64,000 bases of DNA from an uncultured Prevotellaceae bacterium (lineage in GTDB: Bacteria > Bacteroidota > Bacteroidia > Bacteroidales > Bacteroidaceae): positions 30,996 through 94,995 of the forward strand of contig CACZVN010000016.1 in NCBI GenBank assembly GCA_902784615.1. Direction: 5' to 3'. Each line of letters starts with the position of its first letter. Position 1 is the stretch's first letter. Of the stretch, positions 45,686-54,801 are shown piece by piece. The notes under the pieces are model-generated. The model worked only from the letters and a program-made list of their open reading frames with translations. It was not told the DNA's origin and did no database searches. The position numbers and the translations under genes were made by a program.

Positions 45686-47242
45686 ATGCCAGAACAAAAT
45701 AACAACCAGAGAAGACAAAGAAAGCAACAGCCGGTAGATAATACCTACGGACACTTGCAGCCGCAGGCCCTTGAAGTGGAGAAGGCTGTGTTGGGTGCCC
45801 TGATGATCGACAAGGATGCCTACGCTGTAGTCTGTGAGATTCTCCGTCCGGAGAGTTTTTATGAACCTCGTAACCAGATGGTCTATACCGCCATCCGTGA
45901 CTTGAGTATGGCCGAGAAGCCTGTCGATGTGCTGACAGTGACAGAGGAACTGGCAAAGCTAGGGAAACTCGACGAGGTGGGAGGTCCTACCTACGTTGCA
46001 GAACTAAGTTCACGTGTGGCCTCTTCTGCCAATATTGAGTATCATGCAAATATTGTTGCCCAGAAATCTTTGGCACGTCAGCTCATATCCTTTGCCAGCA
46101 ACATCGAGACGAAGGCATTCGACGAGACTATCGACGTAGAAGACCTGATGCAGGAGGCGGAGGGCTCACTCTTCGAACTCTCGCAGCAGAATATGAAGAA
46201 AGACTATACAGCCATTGATCCAGTAATCTCTCAGGCTCTGAAAGTAATTCAGGCCGCAGCAGCAAATACCGATGGTCTTACAGGCGTATCAACAGGTTAC
46301 TATAAACTTGACGATATCACCAGTGGCTGGCAGGCTTCTGATCTCGTGATTATTGCAGGACGCCCTGCGATGGGTAAAACCTCATTTGCCCTTTCCATGG
46401 CGAAAAATATTGCAGCGGATCTGCGTATCCCGATGGCCTTTTTCTCACTTGAAATGTCGAATGTACAATTGGTGAACCGTCTGATCTCCAACTGTTGTGA
46501 GATCCAGGGCTCGAAGATTTTGAACGGCCAGTTGCAACGCGACGAGTGGGAACGGCTTGACAAACGCATCAACAACCTGCTTGGAGCACCGCTCTATATT
46601 GACGATACGCCAGGCCTCTCCGTGTTCGAACTCCGTACAAAGGCCCGTCGCTTAGTGCGAGAGCACGGCGTGAAGTTGATCATGATTGACTACCTCCAGT
46701 TGATGAATGCCAACGGCATGCGCTTCTCCTCACGTCAGGAAGAGGTTTCAACCATATCGCGTTCTCTGAAAGGACTGGCAAAGGAGTTGGATATTCCCAT
46801 TCTTGCGTTGAGCCAACTGAATCGTGGGGTGGAGAGTCGTGAGGGATTGGAGGGCAAGCGCCCGCAACTCTCCGATCTTCGCGAGTCGGGTGCCATCGAA
46901 CAGGATGCCGATATGGTGATCTTCGTGCACCGTCCAGAGTATTACCACATCTATCAGGACGATAACGGCCGCGATTTGCACGGCATGGCGCAGATCATCA
47001 TAGCCAAGCACCGTAAGGGCGCCACGGGCGATGTACTGCTGACTTTCCGTGGTGAATACACCCGCTTCGAGAATCCTGAGGACAAGAGTCTGGGAAACCG
47101 TGCACCGATGGGGGGTGGTGAAATACTGGGCTCAAAGGTGAACGGCAGCAACAATACGCCACCCGACATGCCCGAGGGCTATGCTCCCTTCGGCAGCAGC
47201 CCCATCCCGCCACCTTCCAACGACGGTCCGCTACCGTTCTAA
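45686..47242 (+). CDS. dnaB: Replicative DNA helicase DnaB
   Basis: The 518-residue hexameric 5'-3' helicase opens the replication fork. An N-terminal domain (LQPQALEVEKAVLGALMID) is followed by a RecA-like core with Walker A GRPAMGKTSFAL (about residues 227-238), LIMIDYLQLMN, SQLNRGVESR and DLRESGAIEQDADMVIF. No intein is present. The C-terminal tail of about 50 residues is rich in Gly, Pro and Asn and ends NDGPLPF, resembling the SSB-type acidic PF tip. Its 3' end overlaps the convergent HAD gene by four bases. Confidence 0.97.
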   Translation: MPEQNNNQRRQRKQQPVDNTYGHLQPQALEVEKAVLGALMIDKDAYAVVCEILRPESFYEPRNQMVYTAIRDLSMAEKPVDVLTVTEELAKLGKLDEVGGPTYVAELSSRVASSANIEYHANIVAQKSLARQLISFASNIETKAFDETIDVEDLMQEAEGSLFELSQQNMKKDYTAIDPVISQALKVIQAAAANTDGLTGVSTGYYKLDDITSGWQASDLVIIAGRPAMGKTSFALSMAKNIAADLRIPMAFFSLEMSNVQLVNRLISNCCEIQGSKILNGQLQRDEWERLDKRINNLLGAPLYIDDTPGLSVFELRTKARRLVREHGVKLIMIDYLQLMNANGMRFSSRQEEVSTISRSLKGLAKELDIPILALSQLNRGVESREGLEGKRPQLSDLRESGAIEQDADMVIFVHRPEYYHIYQDDNGRDLHGMAQIIIAKHRKGATGDVLLTFRGEYTRFENPEDKSLGNRAPMGGGEILGSKVNGSNNTPPDMPEGYAPFGSSPIPPPSNDGPLPF

Positions 47243-47883
47243 TCTGCTAATGAAAAATCTCTGAGTTTATTTTGGAGACTGGGAATCCAGTCTTCGTTGT
47301 TCTGGGGACATAGAGTGTGGATGCCGAGGTCCTGTGCGACGGCAACGTTTTTGGGACTGTCGTCAATGAAGAGGGTTTCGTCAGCAGAAACCTGCTGCCC
47401 TTGTAACATCAGTTCGAATATCTGTGCAGAGGGTTTCATCACACGGCACTGATAGCTGAGGTAGAGATGATCGAAATAGTAGTCGAGAGGGTGTCTGCCT
47501 CCGTCGAACTCAGGGCTGCATGCCCACTGCATCATGAAAGGATTCGTGTTTGAGAGCAGGCAAACCTTGTATCCCTGATGGCGCAGACGGAGCAGCATAT
47601 CGAGGTTGCACTGTGGGACTGATTCAACATAGCCGTGCCAGGCATAGTAGCATTCATCCATCGTTACATACCTGCCGATGATCTTGCTGAGTTCATCGCG
47701 AAACGTTTCGGCAGATATCTTGCCGCTTTCAAGGTCTCCGAAGATGCCGTGCTGGCAGTAGGGGTCGAGATGCTGGCGGGCATCTCGTAGGCCAATCTCC
47801 TCGAAGCGGCGGATGGCGTTCTCATGACTCAGGGCAACTACGACACCGCCAAGATCGAAAGCGATATTGGTAATCCTTTTCAC
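47239..47883 (-). CDS. HAD-superfamily phosphatase (subfamily IA)
   Basis: This 214-residue HAD-IA protein has motif I in AFDLGGVVV (first Asp at residue 9; the second Asp of DxD is Gly). Motif II is in LLSNTNP, motif III is the Lys in MKPSAQIFELM, and motif IV is in LFIDDSPKNVAVA. Loss of the second motif I Asp may mean weak or altered phosphatase activity, though DxG variants such as YihX-like FDLGNV proteins are active. The substrate is unknown. It overlaps the TPR gene upstream by four bases and is the last gene of the dnaN-led unit. Confidence 0.88.
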   Translation of the reverse strand: MKRITNIAFDLGGVVVALSHENAIRRFEEIGLRDARQHLDPYCQHGIFGDLESGKISAETFRDELSKIIGRYVTMDECYYAWHGYVESVPQCNLDMLLRLRHQGYKVCLLSNTNPFMMQWACSPEFDGGRHPLDYYFDHLYLSYQCRVMKPSAQIFELMLQGQQVSADETLFIDDSPKNVAVAQDLGIHTLCPQNNEDWIPSLQNKLRDFSLAD

Positions 47884-49580
47884 TTCTGGTATTTCTCTAT
47901 GAGACTGTCAGCCTGGGGATCACCGAGTTCCTTGGCTCTCTGCAGGTTTGAGATGCCTTCTGCTTTCTGCCCTTTCAGGCACTGTGCCAGACCAAGGAAG
48001 AGATAACCGTCGCTGTTGTTGGCGTTGAGACCGATGCACTCCTTGGCGGTGGCTATGGCCTCGTCGTGCATACCCACGCGGATTTCCAATGAGGCCTTTT
48101 CAGCATAGTACAGGATCTCTTGTGGGTTTATCTGTATGGCGCGACTGATATCGTTGAGGGCCTGTTGGTAGAGACGGCCCTGGATTTCCGTCTGATGGCG
48201 CACATAGTAGAAGTTGTCGTTCACGCTGGCAGCCATCAGCGTCTCGTAATCGTTCATGTCGGTGACGGCATCACGGTACTTGCCCGCATTGCGGCGAGCC
48301 TCGGCTCTTGCCCATAGGTAGGGAGCGGCTTCCTTCAGATATGGCTTCGAGAAGGTGGCCAGTGTACTGTCCATCAGGGCGAGCATGGCAGTGGTGTCGC
48401 GCAGCATCTCCTTGCATTTGGCAGCACCGAAGAAAATCTCTGCATTGCGGAGGTCGGTGCTGGTAAGAGAACTAAATATCTGATATGCCTCTTCATATTT
48501 CTGCTGGGCAAAGAGAATGTTAGCCTCCAGTTGGCGGTACGACGGCTGAGGGTTGATGCTATTGGCGGCTTGTATCTCAGCAAGGGCCTTGTCGAGATTC
48601 CATGCGTCGTAAGTCTTATCGCTTTGGTAGATCACCTTATTATAAATTATACGCGCGAAGGTGAAGTGGGCATCATCCTTGGTTGTCGAACATTTGATAG
48701 CCTGCTGCATATCCTTCTCGGCTGAGGCAAAATCACTTCCGTCAGCTTCCTGCAGGGCACGGGCGGTATAGCCGTCAGGCACGTTGGGGAACTGGCGGAT
48801 GAAGTCTTCGATTAGTGCAACGTACGAGGTGAAATCCATCTGTGAGGCGGAGAGGTAGAGCACAAGGTTGGCTTCTTTAAGATCTGAGGGTAACTCCTTG
48901 CGGATTTGTGTCTGTCGATATGTGGCATCATTATAGGTAAGACCAGTGATCTTCAGCGAATCTACGAAGCGGGCATCGATGGCATAACTCAGCGTGTCTT
49001 TGGCCGAAGCTGGCTGTTGCATCATGCCGATGACCTCACCGGCGTTGTTCATCAGTGGACAGCTCACGAGATTCTCCGTCATCGGCATGGCAACGGTATA
49101 ATAAGCATATTCGCCTGAGATAGTTTCAGCCTTGCGAACGGGACCGCCGCCTAAGTTCTTCACTTCATGATAGGGCAGGAGCCAGGACATGCTGCCTACA
49201 GAGGCGATGGCAGTGCTGACACTGAGTGGTTGACTCTTGGGGGTGTTGACGCGGAACTTTACCACGTCGTACATGTCATTAGCGCCGAGGATGCTTGTCA
49301 CCTCGAATTCTTTTCCCTGTGCGTCAATAATAATGGCGCGGACTGCACCCTTGAACGGGGTGAAGTTGCTGACAGCCTCGCCGTTGGTACCAGTATAGAA
49401 GCCGTTGGTACTGGCAATCATCGAACCGTTGGAGGTGAACGTCTTCAGGGTGAATACGGATTTCGTGGCTTTTTTCGTCCAGTCTGGCTGGGCGTTTATA
49501 GGCAAAAAGGTAAAAAGGTGAAAGAGTGAGATAAGCGTCATCCACCTAACCTTTTGATTATTGATACATCTATTTTTCAT
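47880..49580 (-). CDS. Exported trypsin-like domain (probably inactive) plus TPR protein
   Basis: The 566-residue protein has a signal peptide ending at FLPINAQ. A chymotrypsin-like domain (about 30-225) has the usual strand pattern (GFYTGTNGEAVSNF, DMYDVVKFRV, LMNNAGEVIGMM). Of the triad only the Asp in DMYD is likely. The His position (TNYHV in family members) reads VSNFTP, and the GNSGGPL serine motif reads SCPLMN. About six to eight TPR-like helix pairs follow (about 250-560). A periplasmic scaffold role is inferred. It lies 25 bases after recN. Confidence 0.8.
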   Translation of the reverse strand: MKNRCINNQKVRWMTLISLFHLFTFLPINAQPDWTKKATKSVFTLKTFTSNGSMIASTNGFYTGTNGEAVSNFTPFKGAVRAIIIDAQGKEFEVTSILGANDMYDVVKFRVNTPKSQPLSVSTAIASVGSMSWLLPYHEVKNLGGGPVRKAETISGEYAYYTVAMPMTENLVSCPLMNNAGEVIGMMQQPASAKDTLSYAIDARFVDSLKITGLTYNDATYRQTQIRKELPSDLKEANLVLYLSASQMDFTSYVALIEDFIRQFPNVPDGYTARALQEADGSDFASAEKDMQQAIKCSTTKDDAHFTFARIIYNKVIYQSDKTYDAWNLDKALAEIQAANSINPQPSYRQLEANILFAQQKYEEAYQIFSSLTSTDLRNAEIFFGAAKCKEMLRDTTAMLALMDSTLATFSKPYLKEAAPYLWARAEARRNAGKYRDAVTDMNDYETLMAASVNDNFYYVRHQTEIQGRLYQQALNDISRAIQINPQEILYYAEKASLEIRVGMHDEAIATAKECIGLNANNSDGYLFLGLAQCLKGQKAEGISNLQRAKELGDPQADSLIEKYQK

Positions 49581-49605
49581 ATTCTTCTATTATTTCACTT
49601 TTTTA

Positions 49606-51267
49606 CTATTTCACTTTTAATAGTTGTTTGGCATTTTGAATAGCTGCCTCCGACACATCGCTGCCGCTGAGCATCTGGGCGATTTCTGTGATACGCTCTT
49701 CGGGTGTCAGTTCTTTCATGCGGCTGATGGTACCTATGACAGTCTCCTCCTTTTCCACACGGTAATGGGCCGTACCAAGTGCAGCGATCTGTGGTAGGTG
49801 GGTGATGCTGATCACCTGGCGCTCGTTGTGCCCCATCTCCTGCATAATCTCTGCCATTTTCTCTGCAATCTTACCGCTGACACCCGTATCGATCTCGTCG
49901 AAGATGATGGTAGGGAGTTTGACGGCACCGCTGATCATCGCTTTCAGGGAAAGCATCACACGGGCAATCTCACCGCCAGAGGCCACCTGCGAGACGGGTT
50001 GGAGTGGGGTGGAAGTGTTGGCACTGAAGAGGAAGGCGATCTTGTCCTGTCCATTGGCACCGAGTGCAGATGGAGTGACCTCTATGCTGAAACGTACGTT
50101 AGGCATGCCTAAGGGGATAAGCCGTGCTTGCATATCCTTTTCGATCTGTCGGGCGGCTTTTGTACGGAGTTTTGTCAGGGCGTCGGCTTCTTTCCGGGCC
50201 TGCGCTTGCAGCTTTGCAAGTTTCTGCTGGAGTTCACTCAGGGCTTCGTCGCTGTTCTCTATATTGCCAAGCTGATGCTTTAACTCGTCGCGCTTAGTAA
50301 TTAGTTCATCAACAGTACTGACATGATATTTCTTCTCCAGATCATAGAGTTTGTCGAGGCGGTTGTTAACGGCATCGAGTTCAGCAGGGTCAAAGTCGGT
50401 ATCTTCGAGTTTGGCGTTGATCTCCTGGGCGATATCCTTTAGTTCGATATAACTGCTGTCGAGGCGCTCCGTCAGTTCCTGTGCATTGGGCCATACGCGG
50501 TCGATGCCTTTCAGGGCGGAGATGGCTGTCTGCAGGGATTCAATGATACCTGTAACTTCGGCAGATAAGGCGTTGTCAGCCTCATAGAGGGCACTTTTGA
50601 TTTCCTCGGAATGACTCATCACATCGCTCCGCTGCTCCAACTCTTCCTGTTCACCTTCTTCGAGGTTGGCCTGTGTCAGTTCGTCGCACTGGAATTGTAG
50701 GAAGTCCAGGTTCTGGCGGTTGCGTTCTATGTCGTCTTTCAAGGTCTCCAGTTCTCTGGCTGTTGCCTGATACTGGTTGTAAGTCTGTTGGTAGGTCGCC
50801 AATTCCTTTGCGTCATAGGCAATGACATCTACAACGTTCAACTGGAAATCCTGCTTGTTGAGCAACAGGTTCTGATGCTGGGAGTGTACATCGACGAGTT
50901 GTTCGCCAAGTTCCTTCAACATAGATAGCTGAACGGGCGTGTCGTTGATAAAGGCACGGCTCTTGCCTGACGCCGTTAGTTCGCGACGGATAATACAGTC
51001 GCTTTGGTCGTATTCGATATCGTTTTCGTTGAAGAACTCCTGCATCTTATAACGCGAGAGATCGAATTGCGCCTCAATGACGCATTTGTCTGCTCCTTGC
51101 TTGATAGACTTGGAATCGGCACGCTGTCCGAGGAGCAGACCGATGGCGCCAAGGATGATACTTTTACCTGCACCTGTCTCTCCAGTTATCACAGAGAAGC
51201 CTGGATGAAGGTCGATGTCCAGCTCTTCTATCAGTGTGTAGTTCTTTATAAATAGGTGTTTAAGCAT
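49606..51267 (-). CDS. recN: DNA repair protein RecN
   Basis: This 553-residue SMC-like ATPase acts in double-strand break repair. It has Walker A ITGETGAGKS (about residues 27-36), a long coiled coil in the middle (about 150-370, interrupted by a hinge), the signature region VASGGEIARVMLSLKAMI and Walker B PTIIFDEIDTGVSG. The frame is open to 51309, overlapping porD; ATG 51267 gives the normal MLKHLFIKNYTLI start, one base after the PorD gene. Confidence 0.96.
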   Translation of the reverse strand: MLKHLFIKNYTLIEELDIDLHPGFSVITGETGAGKSIILGAIGLLLGQRADSKSIKQGADKCVIEAQFDLSRYKMQEFFNENDIEYDQSDCIIRRELTASGKSRAFINDTPVQLSMLKELGEQLVDVHSQHQNLLLNKQDFQLNVVDVIAYDAKELATYQQTYNQYQATARELETLKDDIERNRQNLDFLQFQCDELTQANLEEGEQEELEQRSDVMSHSEEIKSALYEADNALSAEVTGIIESLQTAISALKGIDRVWPNAQELTERLDSSYIELKDIAQEINAKLEDTDFDPAELDAVNNRLDKLYDLEKKYHVSTVDELITKRDELKHQLGNIENSDEALSELQQKLAKLQAQARKEADALTKLRTKAARQIEKDMQARLIPLGMPNVRFSIEVTPSALGANGQDKIAFLFSANTSTPLQPVSQVASGGEIARVMLSLKAMISGAVKLPTIIFDEIDTGVSGKIAEKMAEIMQEMGHNERQVISITHLPQIAALGTAHYRVEKEETVIGTISRMKELTPEERITEIAQMLSGSDVSEAAIQNAKQLLKVK

Positions 51268-51268
51268 G

Positions 51269-52231
51269 CTATTGCCTGATGATATCCCATGCGTTGCTCT
51301 GTGAGGCATTGATACTCATGAGCAAGTCGTAAATTTTTTCTTTTTCCTTCTGTGTGCCTTTGCCCTTATAGATGTTCGACAGTTCGTCTTTCTTATAGTC
51401 CGTCCATATCTGTGGCAACAGACTCAAAGGTTTGTTCTCATGGGCAGTTTTCAGATTTGTCTCCAGTGCTTCTGAGATCTGAGTCCGTCCACGTTCTGCA
51501 TTATTTGCCATCTCATCGAGTCCCTTACGGTAATAGTCGTATTGTAGTTGTCGTATAGGTTTCATTGACTCGTCAAGGTAGTCGTTGATGATGGCAAAAC
51601 GATTACGACTGTCTTCGAAAGATTTCCAGCCAGGGAAACCAAGATTCTGAGCATTGTTCACGAGATACATACACCGTTGCAGTACATCGGTACCACCCAT
51701 GGGTGAGAAACTGTCAAGATTGAGACCGATGATTAGATAGGCATAGTAAGCTAAGAGGGCTGTAAGTTGATTATCCACCACCTCGTCGTCATAATTCAGC
51801 TGATCAAATTGTGCGAACTCAAATAAGAAATTATCATCCTTATTATTATATAAGGTAGAGGTATATGAAGAATTATAGACAGGTCGGTTAGCTTGGATCA
51901 GTGCAGAGCCCTCAAAGCGGTTCTCTTCACGTATGTATTTGGTGAGGGTAATATTGAAACTACACTGGATGCGTTCGTTTTTTTGGAACTGCAGGTTTGT
52001 CCACTGTCGTTCGTTGACAAACTGCTCCAGTGTCTGCTGCAGATTCTCAAATACGCTCACGTCCGTACCCTGTATCTGACTATGGTTAATATTGATTCGT
52101 ACTTGCAGTTCCTGAGCTGAAGAAGTGATATATGAAAAGTGAAAAGTGAAAAGTAGTGGCAGAAATCTCCGCCACCACTTTAGACTAAGACGAATGTAAT
52201 GTCTGTTCATTCTTATATTCTTGAACTTCAC
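51269..52231 (-). CDS. porD: DUF4835 family protein (PorD-like, type IX secretion)
   Basis: The 320-residue protein starts with an N-terminal signal (LKWWRRFLPLLFTFHFSYITSSAQ). The mature protein matches the DUF4835 family, which includes PorD of Porphyromonas gingivalis, a protein needed for type IX secretion. Typical stretches are ELQVRININHSQIQGTD, FEFAQFDQLNYDDEVVDNQLTALLAYYAYLIIGLNLDSF and the late KIYDLLMSINASQSNAWDIIRQ. ATG 52210 (MNRHYIR) is an alternative start. Its neighbours dnaN, exonuclease and recN are the usual ones in the phylum. Confidence 0.88.
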   Translation of the reverse strand: MKFKNIRMNRHYIRLSLKWWRRFLPLLFTFHFSYITSSAQELQVRININHSQIQGTDVSVFENLQQTLEQFVNERQWTNLQFQKNERIQCSFNITLTKYIREENRFEGSALIQANRPVYNSSYTSTLYNNKDDNFLFEFAQFDQLNYDDEVVDNQLTALLAYYAYLIIGLNLDSFSPMGGTDVLQRCMYLVNNAQNLGFPGWKSFEDSRNRFAIINDYLDESMKPIRQLQYDYYRKGLDEMANNAERGRTQISEALETNLKTAHENKPLSLLPQIWTDYKKDELSNIYKGKGTQKEKEKIYDLLMSINASQSNAWDIIRQ

Positions 52232-52238
52232 TTCTTAT

Positions 52239-53093
52239 TTATTGCAACTTTGATTCCCTCAGACGAATACGTGTCAAGACCTGCTTGGTGTTGTAGGTAA
52301 AGTCACCGGAAAGGATCCAACTATAATACCCGGGATCGATGCGTAATACATCTGCCACTGGCAGACCCTTATGCTTGCCGAAGTTGAATACCTCTGTCAT
52401 TCGGGGATTCCCGTCCTTATCAAGCAGCGGCTTACCGTTGCGATCCTTGACTTCTCCCCATACGATACGTCCTGCGAAATCAATATTGTTGTTGGTTTTG
52501 GAGAACTCTGCGAGTTTATCCATATCGTTTTCCAGCACTTTCTCGGGATCCTCATTGGCACCAGGCGCATATTTGTCAAGCTCTCCCATCAGCACACGGT
52601 AGGTGGCCTCAGTATCCTGATCCGCACGATGGGCTTCGAAGTCTTCTTCCATCTTACGTCCACAATAGAACTTGTAAGCAGCAGCAAGATTACGGCGCTC
52701 CATCTTATGGAAGATGGTCTGCACATCAATCAGGCGACATTTTGAGAAGTCAAAATCGATGCCTGCGCGCAGAAATTCCTCCGCTAACAAGGGAATATCA
52801 AAATGGTTGGAATTGAAACCTGCAAAATCACTGCCAGTGAAGATTTCCGCAAGTTTCTGTCCAAGTTGCTTGAAGGTGGGCTTGTCTTTTACGTCATCAT
52901 TACTGATGCCCGTTAGAGCAGCCACTTCCTGCGGAATTGGTCTTTCGGGATTTATCAGTTCATTCCCGCGAAGTTCCTCACCGTTCGGAAGCAACTTAAT
53001 ATAGGAAATCTGGATGATGCGGTCTCTAACCATGTCAAGACCTGTCGTCTCCAGATCGAAGATAACCAGCGGTTTTTTCAGATTCAGTTTCAT
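52239..53093 (-). CDS. 3'-5' exonuclease (DnaQ-like, DEDDh)
   Basis: This 284-residue protein has the exonuclease domain in the first 175 residues. Exo I is VIFDLETTGLD (Asp 13 and Glu 15), Exo II lies in GFNSNHFDIPLL, and Exo III ends with EAHRADQDTEATYRVL (His and Asp). A C-terminal region includes FNFGKHKGLPVADVLRIDPGYYSWIL, as in DUF3820-type tails of these proteins. It may proofread or repair; in this phylum it normally follows dnaN, here by nine bases. Confidence 0.92.
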   Translation of the reverse strand: MKLNLKKPLVIFDLETTGLDMVRDRIIQISYIKLLPNGEELRGNELINPERPIPQEVAALTGISNDDVKDKPTFKQLGQKLAEIFTGSDFAGFNSNHFDIPLLAEEFLRAGIDFDFSKCRLIDVQTIFHKMERRNLAAAYKFYCGRKMEEDFEAHRADQDTEATYRVLMGELDKYAPGANEDPEKVLENDMDKLAEFSKTNNNIDFAGRIVWGEVKDRNGKPLLDKDGNPRMTEVFNFGKHKGLPVADVLRIDPGYYSWILSGDFTYNTKQVLTRIRLRESKLQ

Positions 53094-53102
53094 CTGTCAA
53101 TA

Positions 53103-54227
53103 CTAATCGTTAATCAGCATCGGCATCATCAGCATCAGCACATCCTGATTCTCCGGTTGTTCAGAGGGCAGAACGAGACCTGCGCGACTGGGATCTGCCA
53201 ACTGAATGATAACATCGGTACAATCGAAGTTACTAAGAACTTCAATGAACGATGAACCCTTGAAACCAATGCTCATCGGTTGGCCATTATACTCACACGT
53301 CATACGCTCTGTAGCCGTCTTTGAGAAGTCGTAGTCTTCTGCGTCAAGCTGTAAGGTAGCGTCTTCTACATGGAAACGGATAAGGTTGCTGGAGTCGTTG
53401 GCAAAGGGCTGGACACGACGCAGGGCGGCCAATAGTCCGAGACGATCCACACGCAGTTCGTTGGGATTGCTTTGGGGAATTACAGAGTTGTAGTTCGGAT
53501 AACGGCCCTCAATGAGTCTGCACTGGATGGTACCATCACCATAGTTAACTTCTGCGTTACGCTCATCGAAGCGGATGGTCACATCACCACCGTCCTTACC
53601 TAACAGATTTCGCAGCAGATTAGCAGGTTTCTTTGGCAGGATGAATGCTGCGGGCTGCTCGCTCTTGATCGTAAAGATTTTATTGCGTACAAGCTTATGA
53701 CCATCACTAGCCACTACGGCCAGACAATCGGGGGTCAGGTCGAAATAGATACCGTTCATCACTGGGCGCAACTCATCCTGAGCTGTAGCGAAGATGGATC
53801 GGTTGATGTTCTCTGCGAGGATGGTGTTAGGCAGGGTAATCGTATTTGCATACTCGTTTAGAGGCTGAGTTGTGGGGAACTCATCTGCGTTTTCAATAGG
53901 TAATGAGAATAGTCCGTTCTGATAGGAAATCCTGACGAGGTTCTGTTCTTGATTAACTTCGAATGTGATGGGTTGCTCGGAGAATCCCTTGACGGCTTCT
54001 AACAAATCGTGGTTACCAATGGCAAAACGACTATTTCCGTCACTTTCAGTAAGTTCTAACTGTGTCTTCATCACGTTTTCGCTGTCTGATGCTGTCAGAT
54101 ACAGCATGTTGTCTTTGATCTCGAAAACGAAATCGCCAAGTATGGGCAAGGCGTTCTTACTGTTAATCACTTTTGAGAGAGCAGAGAGCTTTGAACTCAG
54201 TGCGGTGCTTGATACTGTAAATCTCAT
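53103..54227 (-). CDS. dnaN: DNA polymerase III beta subunit (sliding clamp)
   Basis: This 374-residue clamp has three similar domains and tethers the replicative polymerase to DNA. Typical parts are MRFTVSSTALSSKLSALSKVI, AILPKKPANLLRNLL near the middle, and the C-terminal PSEQPENQDVLMLMMPMLIND, where the E. coli end reads MPMRL. The frame extends upstream to 54308 through the promoter; ATG 54227 is the conserved start. It heads the exonuclease-porD-recN-TPR-HAD unit and has a consensus promoter with a palindrome. Confidence 0.97.
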   Translation of the reverse strand: MRFTVSSTALSSKLSALSKVINSKNALPILGDFVFEIKDNMLYLTASDSENVMKTQLELTESDGNSRFAIGNHDLLEAVKGFSEQPITFEVNQEQNLVRISYQNGLFSLPIENADEFPTTQPLNEYANTITLPNTILAENINRSIFATAQDELRPVMNGIYFDLTPDCLAVVASDGHKLVRNKIFTIKSEQPAAFILPKKPANLLRNLLGKDGGDVTIRFDERNAEVNYGDGTIQCRLIEGRYPNYNSVIPQSNPNELRVDRLGLLAALRRVQPFANDSSNLIRFHVEDATLQLDAEDYDFSKTATERMTCEYNGQPMSIGFKGSSFIEVLSNFDCTDVIIQLADPSRAGLVLPSEQPENQDVLMLMMPMLIND

Positions 54228-54277
54228 AGTTTTATAGTTTCTTTTTTGTTCTTGATTACATATTTTATAATTGAGCA

Positions 54278-54309
54278 CAAAATTACAAAAAAACGTTGTA
54301 ATGAACAAA
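54278..54309 (-). promoter_or_regulatory. dnaN: dnaN promoter with overlapping palindrome
   Basis: On the minus strand TTTG (54309-54306), a 20-base spacer and TAATTTTG (54285-54278) match the consensus. ATTACAA-N7-TTGTAAT (54282-54302) overlaps the -7 box in the same register as the secA palindrome. Confidence 0.85.
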
Positions 54310-54399
54310 ATTTTTTGGAGAAAATGATGCGATTCAAACTATTTTTAGTAATTTCGCCACGTGAAAACTTAAAAATCAACAAATAAAAACAATTAAGTA

Positions 54400-54795
54400 A
54401 TGGAATTAACAGGTAGAATTATTGCAGTGTTGCCTGCCCAGAGTGGTGTGTCTGCACGTACTGGAAACAACTGGATGTCTCAGGACTATGTGATTGAGGT
54501 TCCTGGACAGTATCCTAGAAAGTGTCTCTTCCGAATCTTTGGTGAGGACCGCATCAAGCAGTTCAATATCCAACAGGGTGAGGATGTTACTGTTCAGTTT
54601 GATATTGATGCCCATGAATTCAATGGACGTTGGTTCAATGATATCCGTGCCTATAACGTTATACGTGGACAGGCTGCTCCTGTGGCTAATGCGCCTCAGA
54701 CAAGTCCTTTCCCGCCCGCTGATGGTGCAACGGCTCCGTTCCCACCAGCACAGGAACCTGCTGGTGAAGGCAGTGCTGACGACCTTCCGTTCTAA
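54400..54795 (+). CDS. DUF3127 OB-fold-like protein with SSB-type tail
   Basis: This 131-residue protein belongs to the Bacteroidetes family DUF3127: MELTGRIIAVLPAQSG, QDYVIEVPGQYPRKCLFRIFG and RWFNDIRAYNV, the alternating strands of a small OB-like barrel (about 1-92). A Pro/Ala-rich linker follows and ends in GSADDLPF, very like the DDDIPF tip by which bacterial SSB recruits partners. Single-strand DNA binding is inferred, not shown. A weak -7-like TAATTTCG lies at 54349-54356. The gene is divergent from dnaN and lies six bases before the next gene. Confidence 0.85.
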   Translation: MELTGRIIAVLPAQSGVSARTGNNWMSQDYVIEVPGQYPRKCLFRIFGEDRIKQFNIQQGEDVTVQFDIDAHEFNGRWFNDIRAYNVIRGQAAPVANAPQTSPFPPADGATAPFPPAQEPAGEGSADDLPF

Positions 54796-54801
54796 TCTGT
54801 T

